Source: Devosia sp. YIM 151766
Lineage (GTDB): Bacteria > Pseudomonadota > Alphaproteobacteria > Rhizobiales > Devosiaceae
Assembly (NCBI RefSeq): GCF_030285925.1
Contig: NZ_CP127251.1
Coordinates: forward strand, 868,001 to 932,000
Length of the DNA stretch: 64,000 nt
Reading direction: 5' to 3'
In this document: positions 18,657 through 28,700 of the stretch, in pieces
Layout: every line of letters starts with the position of its first letter
How positions within the stretch are numbered: position 1 is the first letter of the stretch
Position numbers and translations under genes: made by a program
The notes under the pieces: model-generated
Databases searched by the model: none
Seen by the model: the letters and a program-made list of their open reading frames with translations, nothing else
What the model was told of the DNA's origin: nothing

Positions 18657-20924
18657 ATGTCCGACGATAAGGCTCAAAGTCTGCGCGAAGCCGCGTTGCA
18701 TTTCCACGAATATCCGCGGCCCGGAAAGCTGGAAATCACGCCGATCAAGCCGCTGGCCAATACGCGCGATCTTTCCCTGGCCTATTCGCCCGGCGTCGCC
18801 GCGCCCTGCGAGGAAATCGCCGCCAATCCCGCCGATGTCTACCGCTATACCTCCAAGGGCAACCTGGTCGCCGTCATTTCCAACGGCACCGCCGTGCTCG
18901 GCCTGGGCAATATCGGCGCGCTGGCATCTAAGCCGGTCATGGAAGGCAAGGCGGTTCTGTTCAAGAAATTCGCCGGCATCGATTCCATCGACATCGAGGT
19001 AAACGAACAGGATTCCAAGCGCTTCGTCGACATCGTCGCGCCGCTCGAACCCACTTTTGGCGGCATCAATCTCGAAGACATCAAGGCCCCCGAATGCTTC
19101 GAGATCGAGGAAGCCTTGCGGGAGCGCATGAATATCCCGGTCTTTCACGACGACCAGCACGGCACCGCCATCATCGTCGCCGCTGCCGCCATCAACGCCA
19201 TGAAACTGGTCGGCAAGGACATTTCCCAGGCCAAGATCTGCACCTCCGGCGCCGGCGCCGCCGCCATTGCCTGCATGAACATGCTGATCGCCGTCGGCGC
19301 CAAACGCGAAAATATCTGGCTTGCCGACAGCAAGGGGCTCGTTACCAAATCCCGCGACAATTCCATCGATCGCTGGCGCGGCGCTTTCGCCCAGGAGACC
19401 GACAAGACCGAGCTCAGCGAGGTTATGGCCGGCGCCGACATCTATGTCGGCCTCTCCAAGGCCGGCGCCCTCAAGCCCGAAATGATGAAGGATATGGCGC
19501 CCAATCCGCTGATCCTGGCGCTCTCCAATCCAACGCCCGAAATCATGCCCGAACTGGCCAAGCAGGCGCGCCCCGATGCGCTGATCTGCACCGGGCGCTC
19601 GGACTATCCCAACCAGGTCAACAACGTTCTCTGCTTCCCCTTCCTGTTCCGCGGCGCGCTCGATTGTGGCGCCACCATCATCAATGAGGAAATGAAGGCG
19701 GCGGCGGCCCATGCCATCGCCAAACTGGCGCATGAGCCGGGGCTTGAAGCCAGCGCCCATGGCGTTCCCGCCATTTTCGGGCCGGATTATCTCATCCCCA
19801 ATCCCTTCGACCAGCGCCTCATCCTGCGCATTGCCCCGGCCGTGGCCAAGGCCGCGATGGAGAGCGGCGTCGCCACCCGTCCCATTGCCGATTTCGACGC
19901 CTATCGCGACCAGCTTCGCCGCTTCGTCTTCCGCTCCGGCATGGTGATGAAGCCGATGATGGAGCGGGCCCAGGCCTCGGACAAACGCATCGCCTTCGCC
20001 GATGGCGAGGACGAGCGCGTATTGCGCGCCGCGCAGGTGATCCTTGAGGACGGCATGGGCCGGCCGATCCTTATTGGCCGGCCTTCGGTGATCCAATCGC
20101 GCCTGGAGCGCTTCGGCCTGACCATTCGTCTCGGCAAGGATTTTGAGGTCATCAATCCCGACGACGATCCGCGCTACCGCGATTATGTGGCCGAATTCCA
20201 TGCCCTGGTCGGCCGCAAGGGCGTCACCCCCGATACCGCCCGGACCATCGTGCGAACCAATACCACGGTCATCGGCGCGCTGGCTGTGCGGCGTGACGAG
20301 GCCGACGCGCTGATCTGCGGCCTGCAGGGCCGCTACATCAAGCATGCCCGCGATATCCATTCCATCATCGGGCTTGCCGATAATGCCAGCCAGCTTTCGG
20401 CGCTTTCCATGCTGTTGCTCAATCGCGGCGTCTTCTTCCTGGCCGACACCTATGTGAACATCGACCCGAGCGCCGACGAACTGGTCTCCATCGCCCTGCA
20501 GGCCCGCGACCATCTGAAACGCTTCAATATCGAGGCCAAGGCAGCGCTGCTCAGCTATTCCAATTTCGGCTCCCGCGAAGGCGACAGCTCCTTCAAAATG
20601 CGCGCAATCTATGAAAAGCTCAAAGCCATCGCGCCCGACCTCGTGGTCGAAGGCGAAATGCAGGGCGACCTGGCGGTCAATTCCCAATTGCGCGACCGCT
20701 ACATTCCGGACTCGGTCCTCGAGGGCGAGGCCAATCTCCTGATTTTCCCCAATCTGGAGGCGGCCAACCTGTCCATGACCCTGCTCAAGGAGCTGAACAA
20801 CGGCCTGCACATCGGCCCCATCCTCATGGGCACCAGGCATCCCGCCCACATCCTCGCGCCCACCGTCACCAGCCGCGGCATCGTCAATATGTCCGCCATC
20901 GCCGCCACCGAGGCGGCGGGATGA
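18657..20924 (+). CDS. maeB: NADP-dependent malic enzyme with phosphotransacetylase-like domain
   Basis: A 755-residue bifunctional-type malic enzyme that decarboxylates malate to pyruvate with NADP+. The N-terminal malic domain (about 20-160) has [14 protein letters not shown] and [11 protein letters not shown]. The NAD(P) domain (about 160-400) has [16 protein letters not shown] and [12 protein letters not shown]. The C-terminal about 320 residues (from [29 protein letters not shown]) match the phosphate acetyltransferase fold, which in this family is regulatory (acetyl-CoA sensing) rather than catalytic. The start at 18657 has AAGGAGA six bases upstream. A GCCTCG/CGAGGC hairpin sits immediately after the stop (20926-20940). 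Confidence 0.96.
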   Translation: MSDDKAQSLREAALHFHEYPRPGKLEITPIKPLANTRDLSLAYSPGVAAPCEEIAANPADVYRYTSKGNLVAVISNGTAVLGLGNIGALASKPVMEGKAVLFKKFAGIDSIDIEVNEQDSKRFVDIVAPLEPTFGGINLEDIKAPECFEIEEALRERMNIPVFHDDQHGTAIIVAAAAINAMKLVGKDISQAKICTSGAGAAAIACMNMLIAVGAKRENIWLADSKGLVTKSRDNSIDRWRGAFAQETDKTELSEVMAGADIYVGLSKAGALKPEMMKDMAPNPLILALSNPTPEIMPELAKQARPDALICTGRSDYPNQVNNVLCFPFLFRGALDCGATIINEEMKAAAAHAIAKLAHEPGLEASAHGVPAIFGPDYLIPNPFDQRLILRIAPAVAKAAMESGVATRPIADFDAYRDQLRRFVFRSGMVMKPMMERAQASDKRIAFADGEDERVLRAAQVILEDGMGRPILIGRPSVIQSRLERFGLTIRLGKDFEVINPDDDPRYRDYVAEFHALVGRKGVTPDTARTIVRTNTTVIGALAVRRDEADALICGLQGRYIKHARDIHSIIGLADNASQLSALSMLLLNRGVFFLADTYVNIDPSADELVSIALQARDHLKRFNIEAKAALLSYSNFGSREGDSSFKMRAIYEKLKAIAPDLVVEGEMQGDLAVNSQLRDRYIPDSVLEGEANLLIFPNLEAANLSMTLLKELNNGLHIGPILMGTRHPAHILAPTVTSRGIVNMSAIAATEAAG

Positions 20925-21030
20925 TGCCTCGCACCGAGGCGAGAGACGGGCAGGGGCCCACGGTTGAGTAAGGCTATCACTAGCGCAGGCTAACCCAGCT
21001 CCGCCCGTTCCGGTAACCGAGGAAAAGCCC

Positions 21031-22020
21031 ATGACCTTCCAGGCCCTGCTGACCGAACGATCCGGCGATGGCACGGTTTCCTCATCCGTCCAGACGCTGG
21101 ACGATGATCGCCTGCCGCCAGGAAATGTGCTGGTGGAGGTCGAATGGGCCGGCCTCAACTACAAGGACGGCCTTTGCCTCACCGGTCAGGGCGGTCTGGT
21201 CCGCAATTACCCGCACGTCGCCGGCATCGACTTTGCCGGCAACGTTCGCGAGAGCGACGATAGCCGCTATCGACCCGGCGATGCGGTGGTTCTGACAGGC
21301 TGGCGGGTGGGCGAGACCCATTGGGGAGGCTATGCGACCCGGGCCCGGGTGCAGGGCGATTGGCTGGTGCCGCTTCCCGCGGGTCTGTCCAGTCGCGATT
21401 CGATGGTGGTCGGCACGGCAGGCCTCACGGCGATGCTTGCCATCAATCGCCTGGAAATGCTGGGAATTCAGCCAGCCAGCGGTGAGGTCCTGGTTACCGG
21501 TGCCGCCGGCGGTGTCGGCTCCATCGCCATCGCGCTGCTGCATCGGCTGGGCTGTTCGATCACGGCGCTTTCGGGGCGTCCCCAGCATGCCGACATGCTG
21601 CAAAATCTCGGCGCCACCACGATTCTGGATCGCGCCGAATTCCTGGCGGAGCCGGACAAGCCGCTCGAAAATGCCCGCTTTGCTGCGGCCATCGACTGCG
21701 TCGGTGGCGATATTCTCGGCAAGCTGCTGCGCCAGATCGCTTATGGAGGCTCTGTGGCCAGTCTCGGCAATGCCGCTGGCATTGCACTGAACACCAATGT
21801 GCTGCCGTTCCTGCTCCGCAGCGTCAATCTGCTTGGCATCGACAGCGTCATGCAGCCCTATAAAGCCCGCATGTCCGCCTGGGCCCGCTTGACCGGATTG
21901 TTCGATCTCGCCGCTTATGCCGGCAATGTCGAGGAAATCGGCTTCGATGCCCTGCCGGACAAGGCGCGCCAGATTCTGCGCGGCGAGGTCAGGGGCCGGG
22001 TGCTGGTACGGCCGCAATAA
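21031..22020 (+). CDS. MDR-superfamily quinone/acrylyl-CoA reductase (AcuI/YhdH type)
   Basis: A 329-residue zinc-free medium-chain reductase. It has the AcuI/YhdH signature pieces GLNYKDGLCLTG (about residues 42-53), HVAGIDFAGNV, the loop RVGETHWGGYATRARV (about 91-106), the NADPH motif TGAAGGVGSIAIALL (about 155-169) and FLLRSVNLLGIDSV near the C-terminus. AcuI reduces acryloyl-CoA to propionyl-CoA, which protects cells from this toxic intermediate of DMSP and 3-hydroxypropionate metabolism. Substrate identity here is inferred from the family only. It is likely monocistronic. A CGCCCG/CGGGCG hairpin follows at 22079-22093. Confidence 0.87.
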   Translation: MTFQALLTERSGDGTVSSSVQTLDDDRLPPGNVLVEVEWAGLNYKDGLCLTGQGGLVRNYPHVAGIDFAGNVRESDDSRYRPGDAVVLTGWRVGETHWGGYATRARVQGDWLVPLPAGLSSRDSMVVGTAGLTAMLAINRLEMLGIQPASGEVLVTGAAGGVGSIAIALLHRLGCSITALSGRPQHADMLQNLGATTILDRAEFLAEPDKPLENARFAAAIDCVGGDILGKLLRQIAYGGSVASLGNAAGIALNTNVLPFLLRSVNLLGIDSVMQPYKARMSAWARLTGLFDLAAYAGNVEEIGFDALPDKARQILRGEVRGRVLVRPQ

Positions 22021-22587
22021 CCAGCGCCCGCGCTGCCGGACTGCTTGGCATTCTATTGAGAAGCCTGAAAAGACATTCGCCCGTCAGCGGGCGCTATTGA
22101 CTTGTATGGTAGTCATCGGCAAGGTTGCATTGTCTGAGTGGGAATAACCTCTCAGGAACGGCCGGAGACACGTCATGGGCATGGCCCAGCCAGGGTATGT
22201 GGTTAAGCGTGAGCTACGCGATATGTCTTCCGTCTGACCGACTGTTCCGGACGGATGCTCGTATCGACCTTCTGAGTTGCCCGCAAAGAGTTCGACCGTG
22301 CGGCCACGGTTGGCGGGAGCTTGTTCCTCCACCAGCCGTACGCTTCGAACCGGAAGGAGCAGCGGGAGGACGAATGCACTACGTCAAGTCAGTGCTGCTC
22401 GGGGCCCACCCGCAGTTCGTTTCCCGGATATGTGTCGCGTAAAATGCGCAGCCGCGTGTGTGGAGGAGGAGCCGACATGCTGGTCGACCTTATAAAAGAG
22501 GTACGTAAGCCAAAATCTGTATAGGCCCGAAATGCGAGCCGGATCGGCCCGGGCCTGACCGAACAAGAATGCTCTAGGGAGGAACGA
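22021..22587. other. 567-bp gap upstream of the sugar ABC operon, possible long leader
   Basis: No recognisable gene. Near its start is the acuI-trailing hairpin, then TTGACTTGTATGGTAGTCAT (22096-22115), in which TGACT and AGTCA are inverted around 8 bp. That could be a promoter or operator for the ABC operon. AGGGAGG is placed correctly before the ATG at 22588. Short frames around 22374 and 22444 look random. The region could be a long untranslated leader or the remains of a lost regulator gene. Confidence 0.35.
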
Positions 22588-23877
22588 ATGAGCAGACTGA
22601 CAAGAAGAACTTTTCTTGGAGCCGCCAGCTCCGTTGCTGCGCTCGCCGCCATGGGCCGTCCGGCCTTTGCACAGGGCGCTCAGATCCGTCATTTCTGGTG
22701 GGGCAATCCGGATCGCGACAAGCGGACCTTTGCCGTCATCGACATGTTCAACGGCACGCATCCCGACATCACCGTTTCCGGAGAAACCCTCGGCTTTGAC
22801 GACTATTTCACCAAGCTGACCACCCAAATCGCGGGTGGCAACATGCCGGACGTGATCCAGCAGGGCTATGGCGTTCTGTTCGAATATATCGCCAATGGTG
22901 CTGTGGTGCCGCTGGATGAATATATCGGCAAGAGCCTGGATATTTCAAAGATTGACCAGAGCGCCATCGACGCCGGCACCGTGGATGGAAAATTCTACGC
23001 CCTCTCCATCGGCGCCAACAGCCATATGGCGATCTACAATACGCGCCTGTTCGAGGAAGCCGGCATCGTGCCGGGCGAAACCTTCGATCCTTATGGCTAC
23101 ACCTATGACGAACTGGCCGAATTCGCCGCCGTCATCAAGCAGGCCACCGGTGTCGCGGGCACCGACGATAACACCGCCGATTACCAGAACTTTTCGGACT
23201 TCGTTGGCCAGAAAGGCGCCTTGCTCTTCAATGAAGACGGCTCCTATGGCGCCACCCAGGAGATCGTCGAGGAATACTGGAGCACCTGGGAGAAGATCCG
23301 CAATGCCGGGGGAACTCCTCCGGCGCAGGAAACCGCCGGCCTGGCCGGCGTGGCAGAACTCAGCCAGCAGGGCATCGTCACCGGCAAATCGGCCATGACC
23401 TATCTCTGGTCCAACCAATTGGTCGGCGTGCAGGGGCTGGTCGAGGATACTCTTGGCGCGGCCATGTATCCCAATACGCCGGACATGATCCCCGGCTCCA
23501 TCGTTCAGCCGAGCCAGTTCATCTGTCTCACCCGCGACAGTGTCGATCCGGTCGCTGCCACGACCTATATGAGCGCCTTCGTCAACGATCTCGACATGAC
23601 CGAGGTTCTGGGTCTGGAGCGCGGTATTCCCAGCCAGAGCGACGTGCGCGATGCGCTTGAGGCCAAGCTCACGCCTGCCGAGGCCGTTTCGGTTGCCTTC
23701 TTCGATGGCATTCAGGGCAAGACTGCCGCCCTGGAGCCGCCGCCGCCCAGCGGCGCCAATGAGATCGAGCAGACCTTCGAGCGCATTGCTGTCGGCGTGC
23801 TGCTGGGCGAACGCTCGATCCCCGAAGTCGCGTCCGATTTCCTTAATCAGGCCCGCGCGATCCTGGCTCGCGCATAG
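22588..23877 (+). CDS. ABC transporter sugar-binding protein (family 1, CUT1)
   Basis: A 429-residue periplasmic binding protein. The N-terminus RLTRRTFLGAASSVAALAAM is a twin-arginine signal peptide (RRTFLG), with a likely cut after AFA near residue 28. The mature part is a family-1 extracellular solute-binding fold: KLTTQIAGGNMPDVIQQGYGVL, then SIGANSHMAIYNTRLFEEAGI. It is first in the order binding protein, permease, permease, ATPase, glycoside hydrolase. The strong leader ribosome site and the hairpin after the gene fit higher expression than the membrane parts. The sugar is not identifiable, but the hydrolase in the operon suggests an oligosaccharide or glycoside. Confidence 0.93.
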   Translation: MSRLTRRTFLGAASSVAALAAMGRPAFAQGAQIRHFWWGNPDRDKRTFAVIDMFNGTHPDITVSGETLGFDDYFTKLTTQIAGGNMPDVIQQGYGVLFEYIANGAVVPLDEYIGKSLDISKIDQSAIDAGTVDGKFYALSIGANSHMAIYNTRLFEEAGIVPGETFDPYGYTYDELAEFAAVIKQATGVAGTDDNTADYQNFSDFVGQKGALLFNEDGSYGATQEIVEEYWSTWEKIRNAGGTPPAQETAGLAGVAELSQQGIVTGKSAMTYLWSNQLVGVQGLVEDTLGAAMYPNTPDMIPGSIVQPSQFICLTRDSVDPVAATTYMSAFVNDLDMTEVLGLERGIPSQSDVRDALEAKLTPAEAVSVAFFDGIQGKTAALEPPPPSGANEIEQTFERIAVGVLLGERSIPEVASDFLNQARAILARA

Positions 23878-23892
23878 GTCTGGGCAATCCGG

Positions 23893-23920
23893 CCCGCCGC
23901 TTCTCCCGAGAAGCGGCGGG
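23893..23920 (+). terminator. Intercistronic hairpin after the sugar-binding-protein gene
   Basis: A perfect 13-bp stem (CCCGCCGCTTCTC / GAGAAGCGGCGGG) with a 2-nt loop and no U-tract, placed 16 bp after the stop. Such hairpins behind binding-protein genes usually stabilise the upstream mRNA end or attenuate transcription into the permeases, rather than ending it. Confidence 0.6.
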
Positions 23921-24016
23921 TCGCACCGGGAACGAGGCAATATCTGCCAGACACGCGGCAGGTGCTGCATCCGGGTACTGTTTTCATGACAGGCTGTTCG
24001 AAATCTGGAGCGCCGA

Positions 24017-24910
24017 GTGCTGAAATTTTTCCGCCGCAATCTGGCTGGTTATGCTTTTCTGTCGCCGTGGCTGATCGGTTTTTTCCTTCTGGCCATCGGG
24101 CCCATCCTGGCCTCGCTCTATCTCAGCTTCACCAAATATAATGTCGTCCGCCCCCCGCAATGGATCGGTATCGACAACTATGTCTACATGGTCGAGTACG
24201 ATCAGCGTTTCTGGAAAGCCCTGCAGGTCACCTTCAACTTCGTGGTGGTCTCGGTGCCCCTGAAACTGATCTTCGCGCTCGGCGTCGCCATGGCGCTCGA
24301 CAAGGGCATTCGCGCCATTGGCTGGTATCGTGCTTTGTTCTATCTGCCCTCGATCCTGGGCGGCTCGATCGCCGTCGCCATCCTCTGGCGCCAGCTGTTC
24401 AATTATGACGGCGTCATCAACAGCGTCCTCGGCCTGTTCGGCATCGCTGGGCCCTATTGGCTGGCCGACCCCAATTATTCCCTCTGGACGCTGATCGTCC
24501 TGGCCATGTGGCAATTCGGCTCGCCCATGCTGATCTTCCTCGCCGGGCTCCGTGCCATTCCCCAGGAGCTCTACGAGGCCGCCGAAATCGACGCGGCCAG
24601 TCCGGTGAAGAAATTCTTCGCCATCACCGTGCCGCTGCTGGCCCCGGTCATCTTTTTCAATCTGGTCTTGCAGATGATCGAAGCCTTCAAGAGCTTTTCC
24701 GGCGCCTTCATCATTTCCGGCGGCTCCGGCGCGCCGCTCGACAGCCTGCTGTTCTTCACCGTCTATCTCTATAACGAAGCCTTCAGCTTCCTGCGCATGG
24801 GCTACGCTTCGGCGCTGGCCTGGGTGCTGCTGCTCATTATCGCCCTGTTCACCGCCATTGCGTTCTGGACCTCGAAATACTGGGTTCACTACGAGAACGA
24901 GAGGGGCTGA
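24017..24910 (+). CDS. Sugar ABC transporter permease 1 (MalF-like)
   Basis: A 297-residue inner-membrane protein with six predicted helices, the first at about residues 9-31. The coupling-helix EAA loop is EAAEIDAASPVKKFFAITVP (about residues 191-210), which docks on the ATPase. It starts at GTG 24017 with GGAG seven bases before. It follows the binding-protein gene after 139 bp that hold the hairpin, and is followed 3 bp later by permease 2. Confidence 0.93.
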   Translation: MLKFFRRNLAGYAFLSPWLIGFFLLAIGPILASLYLSFTKYNVVRPPQWIGIDNYVYMVEYDQRFWKALQVTFNFVVVSVPLKLIFALGVAMALDKGIRAIGWYRALFYLPSILGGSIAVAILWRQLFNYDGVINSVLGLFGIAGPYWLADPNYSLWTLIVLAMWQFGSPMLIFLAGLRAIPQELYEAAEIDAASPVKKFFAITVPLLAPVIFFNLVLQMIEAFKSFSGAFIISGGSGAPLDSLLFFTVYLYNEAFSFLRMGYASALAWVLLLIIALFTAIAFWTSKYWVHYENERG

Positions 24911-24913
24911 GCC

Positions 24914-25819
24914 ATGACCGCCGCCACCATCAGCGCCCCGACCGGGACCACCGCCGAAATCGCCCGGGCCTATCGCGAAGCCAAGGCGAAGCGCGCCAGG
25001 CGCGCGGCGATCCTCAGGCATATCTTCCTGATCGCCACGTCCTTCATCATGGTCTATCCGCTGATCTGGATGTTCGCGTCGTCACTGAAGCCCGATAACC
25101 AGATTTTCGGCAATCTGGGCCTGTGGCCAAGTGAATTCCAATGGCAGAATTATTGGCGCGGCTGGAACGCCTTGCCGGTCAGCTTCACCACCTTCTTCTG
25201 GAATTCCACTGTCGTCACCGTGCTCTCGGTGATCGGCAACGTCATCTCCTGTTCCTTCGCCGCCTATGCCTTCGCGCGGCTGGAATTCACCGGCAAGAAC
25301 ATCTGGTTCGCATTGATGATGATGACGCTGATGATCCCTTATCACGTCGTGCTCATTCCCCAATATATCCTGTTCCTGAACCTGGGCTGGGTGAACACTT
25401 ATCTGCCTTTGATCGTGCCGAAATTCCTCGCCGGCGAGGCCTTCTTCGTGTTTCTGATGATCCAGTTCTTCCGTCAATTGCCGCGTGAACTGGATGAGGC
25501 GGCGATGATCGATGGCTGCTCGCCCTTCAAGATCTATTGGGCCATCATCATGCCGCTCTCCATGCCGGCCATGGCCACGGCGGCCATTTTCTCCTTCATC
25601 TGGACCTGGGAGGATTTCCTGGGGCCGCTGGTCTATCTCAATGACATGAAGGACTACACCGTCCCCCTGGCCCTGCGCAGCTTCATCAGTTCCGACGGCG
25701 CCAGCCAATATGGCCCGATGTTTGCCATGTCGATCCTGTCCATCCTGCCGATCATTCTGTTCTTCGTCATTTTCCAGCGGCTGATTATTCGCGGTATCGC
25801 GATGAGCGGGCTCAAGTAA
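24914..25819 (+). CDS. Sugar ABC transporter permease 2 (MalG-like)
   Basis: A 301-residue inner-membrane protein. A charged cytoplasmic N-terminus (REAKAKRARRAA) precedes the first helix at about residues 36-55. It has six helices in total. The EAA loop is DEAAMIDGCSPFKIYWAIIM (about residues 194-213). It pairs with permease 1 to form the channel. The ATPase gene follows after 16 bp. Confidence 0.93.
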   Translation: MTAATISAPTGTTAEIARAYREAKAKRARRAAILRHIFLIATSFIMVYPLIWMFASSLKPDNQIFGNLGLWPSEFQWQNYWRGWNALPVSFTTFFWNSTVVTVLSVIGNVISCSFAAYAFARLEFTGKNIWFALMMMTLMIPYHVVLIPQYILFLNLGWVNTYLPLIVPKFLAGEAFFVFLMIQFFRQLPRELDEAAMIDGCSPFKIYWAIIMPLSMPAMATAAIFSFIWTWEDFLGPLVYLNDMKDYTVPLALRSFISSDGASQYGPMFAMSILSILPIILFFVIFQRLIIRGIAMSGLK

Positions 25820-25835
25820 GAAGAGGCAAACTCCA

Positions 25836-26894
25836 ATGGCATCCGTTACCCTCAGCGACGTCCGCAAGGCCTATTCCGGTTTCGAAGTCATCCACGGCAT
25901 CGATCTGGAGGTGCAGTCCGGCGAATTCCTCGTCCTGGTCGGTCCCTCCGGCTGCGGCAAGTCCACCTTGCTGCGCATGATTGCCGGCCTGGAGGAGATC
26001 ACCGACGGCACGATCGCCATCGGCGACCGCATCGTCAACGACCTGCCGGCCAGCCAGCGCAACCTTTCCATGGTCTTCCAGTCCTATGCGCTCTACCCGC
26101 ATATGAGCGTGCGCAAGAACCTGGCCTTCGGCTTGTCCAATCTGCGCATGCCCAAGGACGAGATCGCCCGCCGCGTTGCCGAAGCCGCCCGCATTCTGCA
26201 GATCGGGGAATTGCTGGAGCGCAAGCCGCGCCAGCTTTCCGGCGGCCAGAAGCAGCGTGTCGCCATCGGCCGTGCCATCGTGCGCGAGCCGCAGCTTTTC
26301 CTGTTCGACGAACCGCTGTCCAATCTCGACGCCGAGCTGCGGGTGCAGATGCGGGTCGAATTGGCGAACCTCTATAACCGCCTCGGCACGACGATGATCT
26401 ACGTCACCCACGACCAGACCGAAGCCATGACCATGGCCACCCGCATCGCCGTACTCAACAAGGGCAATCTCGAACAAGTCGGTACGCCGTTCGAACTTTA
26501 TAATTCGCCCAGGAACCTCTTCGTCGCCAGCTTCATCGGCTCGCCCAAGATGAATCTGCTCCAGGGCAGTTCCAACGGAACGGATATCGATCTGCCGGGC
26601 TTCGGCACCCTTTCGGCGAAATTAGAGGCCGGCGCCATTACCGTGGGCATAAGGCCCGAACACCTGCAAATCGGCCAGGCCGGCGACGTCGCCGTCGATG
26701 GCACCATTTCGCTGATCGAATATCTGGGCAGCGAAATCTTCGTCTATGTCGACCTGCCCAATGGGCAGAACCTGCTGGCCCAGGCGCCCGGCAACGCGAA
26801 ATATCATCGCGGCGACAGGGTGAATCTGTCCTTCCGCACTGCTGACGCGCATTTTTTCAATGGCGACGGCCTGCGCGTCGAGGCCGCGGCGTGA
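25836..26894 (+). CDS. Sugar ABC transporter ATP-binding protein (MalK/UgpC family)
   Basis: A 352-residue CUT1 ATPase. Walker [10 protein letters not shown] (about 36-44), Q-loop [12 protein letters not shown], signature [16 protein letters not shown] (about 134-149), Walker [13 protein letters not shown], and switch THDQTEAMT. The C-terminal about 110 residues form the MalK-type OB/TOBE regulatory domain ([11 protein letters not shown]). Its stop overlaps the GTG of the glycoside hydrolase gene (GTGA), so the two are coupled. Confidence 0.95.
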   Translation: MASVTLSDVRKAYSGFEVIHGIDLEVQSGEFLVLVGPSGCGKSTLLRMIAGLEEITDGTIAIGDRIVNDLPASQRNLSMVFQSYALYPHMSVRKNLAFGLSNLRMPKDEIARRVAEAARILQIGELLERKPRQLSGGQKQRVAIGRAIVREPQLFLFDEPLSNLDAELRVQMRVELANLYNRLGTTMIYVTHDQTEAMTMATRIAVLNKGNLEQVGTPFELYNSPRNLFVASFIGSPKMNLLQGSSNGTDIDLPGFGTLSAKLEAGAITVGIRPEHLQIGQAGDVAVDGTISLIEYLGSEIFVYVDLPNGQNLLAQAPGNAKYHRGDRVNLSFRTADAHFFNGDGLRVEAAA

Positions 26895-28546
26895 CACACA
26901 AACTGCTGGAGGCCCTGCGCCGGATCGATGTCGGCGCCGAGATCGGTCCGCTCGCCAAGCCTGCCGATGCGGCGCTGTTGGAGGAATGGCAGGCCTCCGG
27001 GGTGCGCTTCGTCTCCAGCGCCCCGCGCCTGACCGAGCGCTATTACGATGCCGTTCGTGAACTCTTCGCGTGCATTGCGCCGGCCGCCGACGAAACGCCT
27101 ATCCTGCATGAAGGCGGCATCTATCATGGCTGCTGGCTGGAAAGCACCGGCACCATAAACGCCGAAATACTGGGCCGCTTCCTGCCCTCGGTCACCAGCG
27201 CCACTTTTTCGGCTTTCGCCCGCTATCAGCGGGACGATGGCCTCTTTCCTTACAAGATTACGCCGCAAGGTCCCGCCTATAACCAGATTCAGCTCGTCTC
27301 GCCGCTGGCCCGTTCGGTCTGGAACCATTTTGCCCTCAACCAGCTCGATACGGACTGGCTCAGCGCCATGTTCGGCGCCATGTCCCGCTATGACGGCTGG
27401 ATCGCCCGTCACCGCGATACGCGAGGCACCGGCGCCGTCGAGGCGTTTTCGACCTATGACACCGGCCACGATCTTTCCTCGCGCTTCTGGCACGTTCCCG
27501 ACAGCCCTTTTGCCAGCGATCCCGCGCGTTATGATCCGGACAATCCGCTTCTGCCGTTCCTCGCTCCCGATCTGACGGCCAATATTGCCTGCCAACGCGA
27601 TTATCTCGGCCGCATCGCCGACCGGCTCGGCGGCGACGGCGATATCTGGCGTGCCAAGGCCGCAGCCAGCCGCGCCGCCTTGTTCACGCACTGCTACGAT
27701 GCCGATGACGACTTTTTCTATGATCGCGACCGCCATGACCGATTGGTCCGTATTCAGTCCGATGTGCTGCTGCGAGTTCTCGCCTGCGAAATCGGCGACG
27801 CCGATCAATTCCGCCGGGCGCTCGAGCGCTACCTGCTCAACACCCGCAAATTCTTCGCCAAATTTCCGCTGACCTCGATCGCGCTGGACGATCCGCGCTT
27901 CGATCCGACCTTTGGGCAGAATAGCTGGAACGGTCCGACTAATTTCCTCACCCTCATCCGGGCGCCCCATGCATTCGAACATCACGGGCACGATGTGGAA
28001 TTGACCTGGCTCATGCAGCCGGTGCTTTCGGCGCTGTTCGCTGCCGACCGCTTTCCCCAGACGCTCAATCCGCACAATGGCGCGGCCGGGTTCACCGAGA
28101 AATACTCGCCGTCCATTCTCTGCCTGCTCGACTATGTCGAACGTCTCTCCGGCATCCTGCCCCGCCCCGATGGCACGATCTGGCTGACGGGGCTGCTGCC
28201 GAAGCCGGCAAGCCATCGCTACGAGCTATGGGAAACCGCCTATTCCCGTATCGTCGACGGCGCCAATTTCGAATTGCTGAACACGGCGGAAGAAAGCGCT
28301 TTCTATCGCAATGGCGCATGCCTCTGCCGTTTCCCAGCTGGGCTTCGTCTCATTACCGACCGCGCGGGGAACCCGCTTGCCGTCGAGGGCCTCACCAGCC
28401 GGCCTGTTGCCGGAATTGTGGAACTGGCCGGAAACGCGATCGAGATCGCCGTGGCGCCGAACGAGAGGCAGCGGCTGGGGGTAGGGGCGCGGGAGACGAT
28501 TGCCGATCCAGGCCTGGTTCTGCCCTCTTACGGCGTCGGTGGATGA
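26891..28546 (+). CDS. MGH1-like (alpha/alpha)6 glycoside hydrolase, cytoplasmic
   Basis: A 551-residue enzyme resembling the mannosylglycerate hydrolase / GH63-like and trehalase-like six-hairpin group. Visible blocks: GIYHGCWLESTGTINAEILGR (about 77-97), YQRDDGLFPYKI (about 112-123), VEAFSTYDTGHD, YDADDDFFYD, and FGQNSWNGPTNFLTLIRA (about 343-360), which corresponds to the W-GP-NYL region holding the catalytic base in relatives. No signal peptide is present, so it should act on sugars already imported by the ABC system, whose ATPase gene it overlaps by 4 bp. It could instead belong to a related glucosidase subfamily. The substrate is unknown. Confidence 0.75.
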   Translation: MTHKLLEALRRIDVGAEIGPLAKPADAALLEEWQASGVRFVSSAPRLTERYYDAVRELFACIAPAADETPILHEGGIYHGCWLESTGTINAEILGRFLPSVTSATFSAFARYQRDDGLFPYKITPQGPAYNQIQLVSPLARSVWNHFALNQLDTDWLSAMFGAMSRYDGWIARHRDTRGTGAVEAFSTYDTGHDLSSRFWHVPDSPFASDPARYDPDNPLLPFLAPDLTANIACQRDYLGRIADRLGGDGDIWRAKAAASRAALFTHCYDADDDFFYDRDRHDRLVRIQSDVLLRVLACEIGDADQFRRALERYLLNTRKFFAKFPLTSIALDDPRFDPTFGQNSWNGPTNFLTLIRAPHAFEHHGHDVELTWLMQPVLSALFAADRFPQTLNPHNGAAGFTEKYSPSILCLLDYVERLSGILPRPDGTIWLTGLLPKPASHRYELWETAYSRIVDGANFELLNTAEESAFYRNGACLCRFPAGLRLITDRAGNPLAVEGLTSRPVAGIVELAGNAIEIAVAPNERQRLGVGARETIADPGLVLPSYGVGG

Positions 28547-28569
28547 ATAGCGACGATCATGTCGCGCAG

Positions 28570-28613
28570 AAAAAAAAGCCCGGATACCGGGGAGGGAACC
28601 GGCATCCGGGCTT
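28570..28613 (-). terminator. Rho-independent terminator of the 57-residue protein gene (leftward)
   Basis: Read leftward: a 15-bp stem (AAGCCCGGATGCCGG paired with CCGGTATCCGGGCTT, one wobble-type mismatch), loop of 8, then eight Ts. The run of As on the plus strand is at 28570-28577. It also lies 24 bp after the glycoside hydrolase stop and could serve both strands. Confidence 0.85.
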
Positions 28614-28700
28614 CTCATATCGGCAATGCGCGCGAACCGCTGGAGGGAGGGGCCGTGGTCCGCGCGCTGAGCAGTCCCTGAGGACCGCGAGCGAAGCTCT

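Noticed and set aside
18654..21158. 834-codon open frame antisense to maeB
   Set aside because: Shadow frame from GC-rich third positions. The protein is Gly/Asp/His/Val-rich with no domain, while the plus strand encodes an intact malic enzyme.
22084..22332. 82-codon minus-strand frame in the gap before the sugar operon
   Set aside because: No ribosome site, no recognisable fold, mixed composition. Probably chance.
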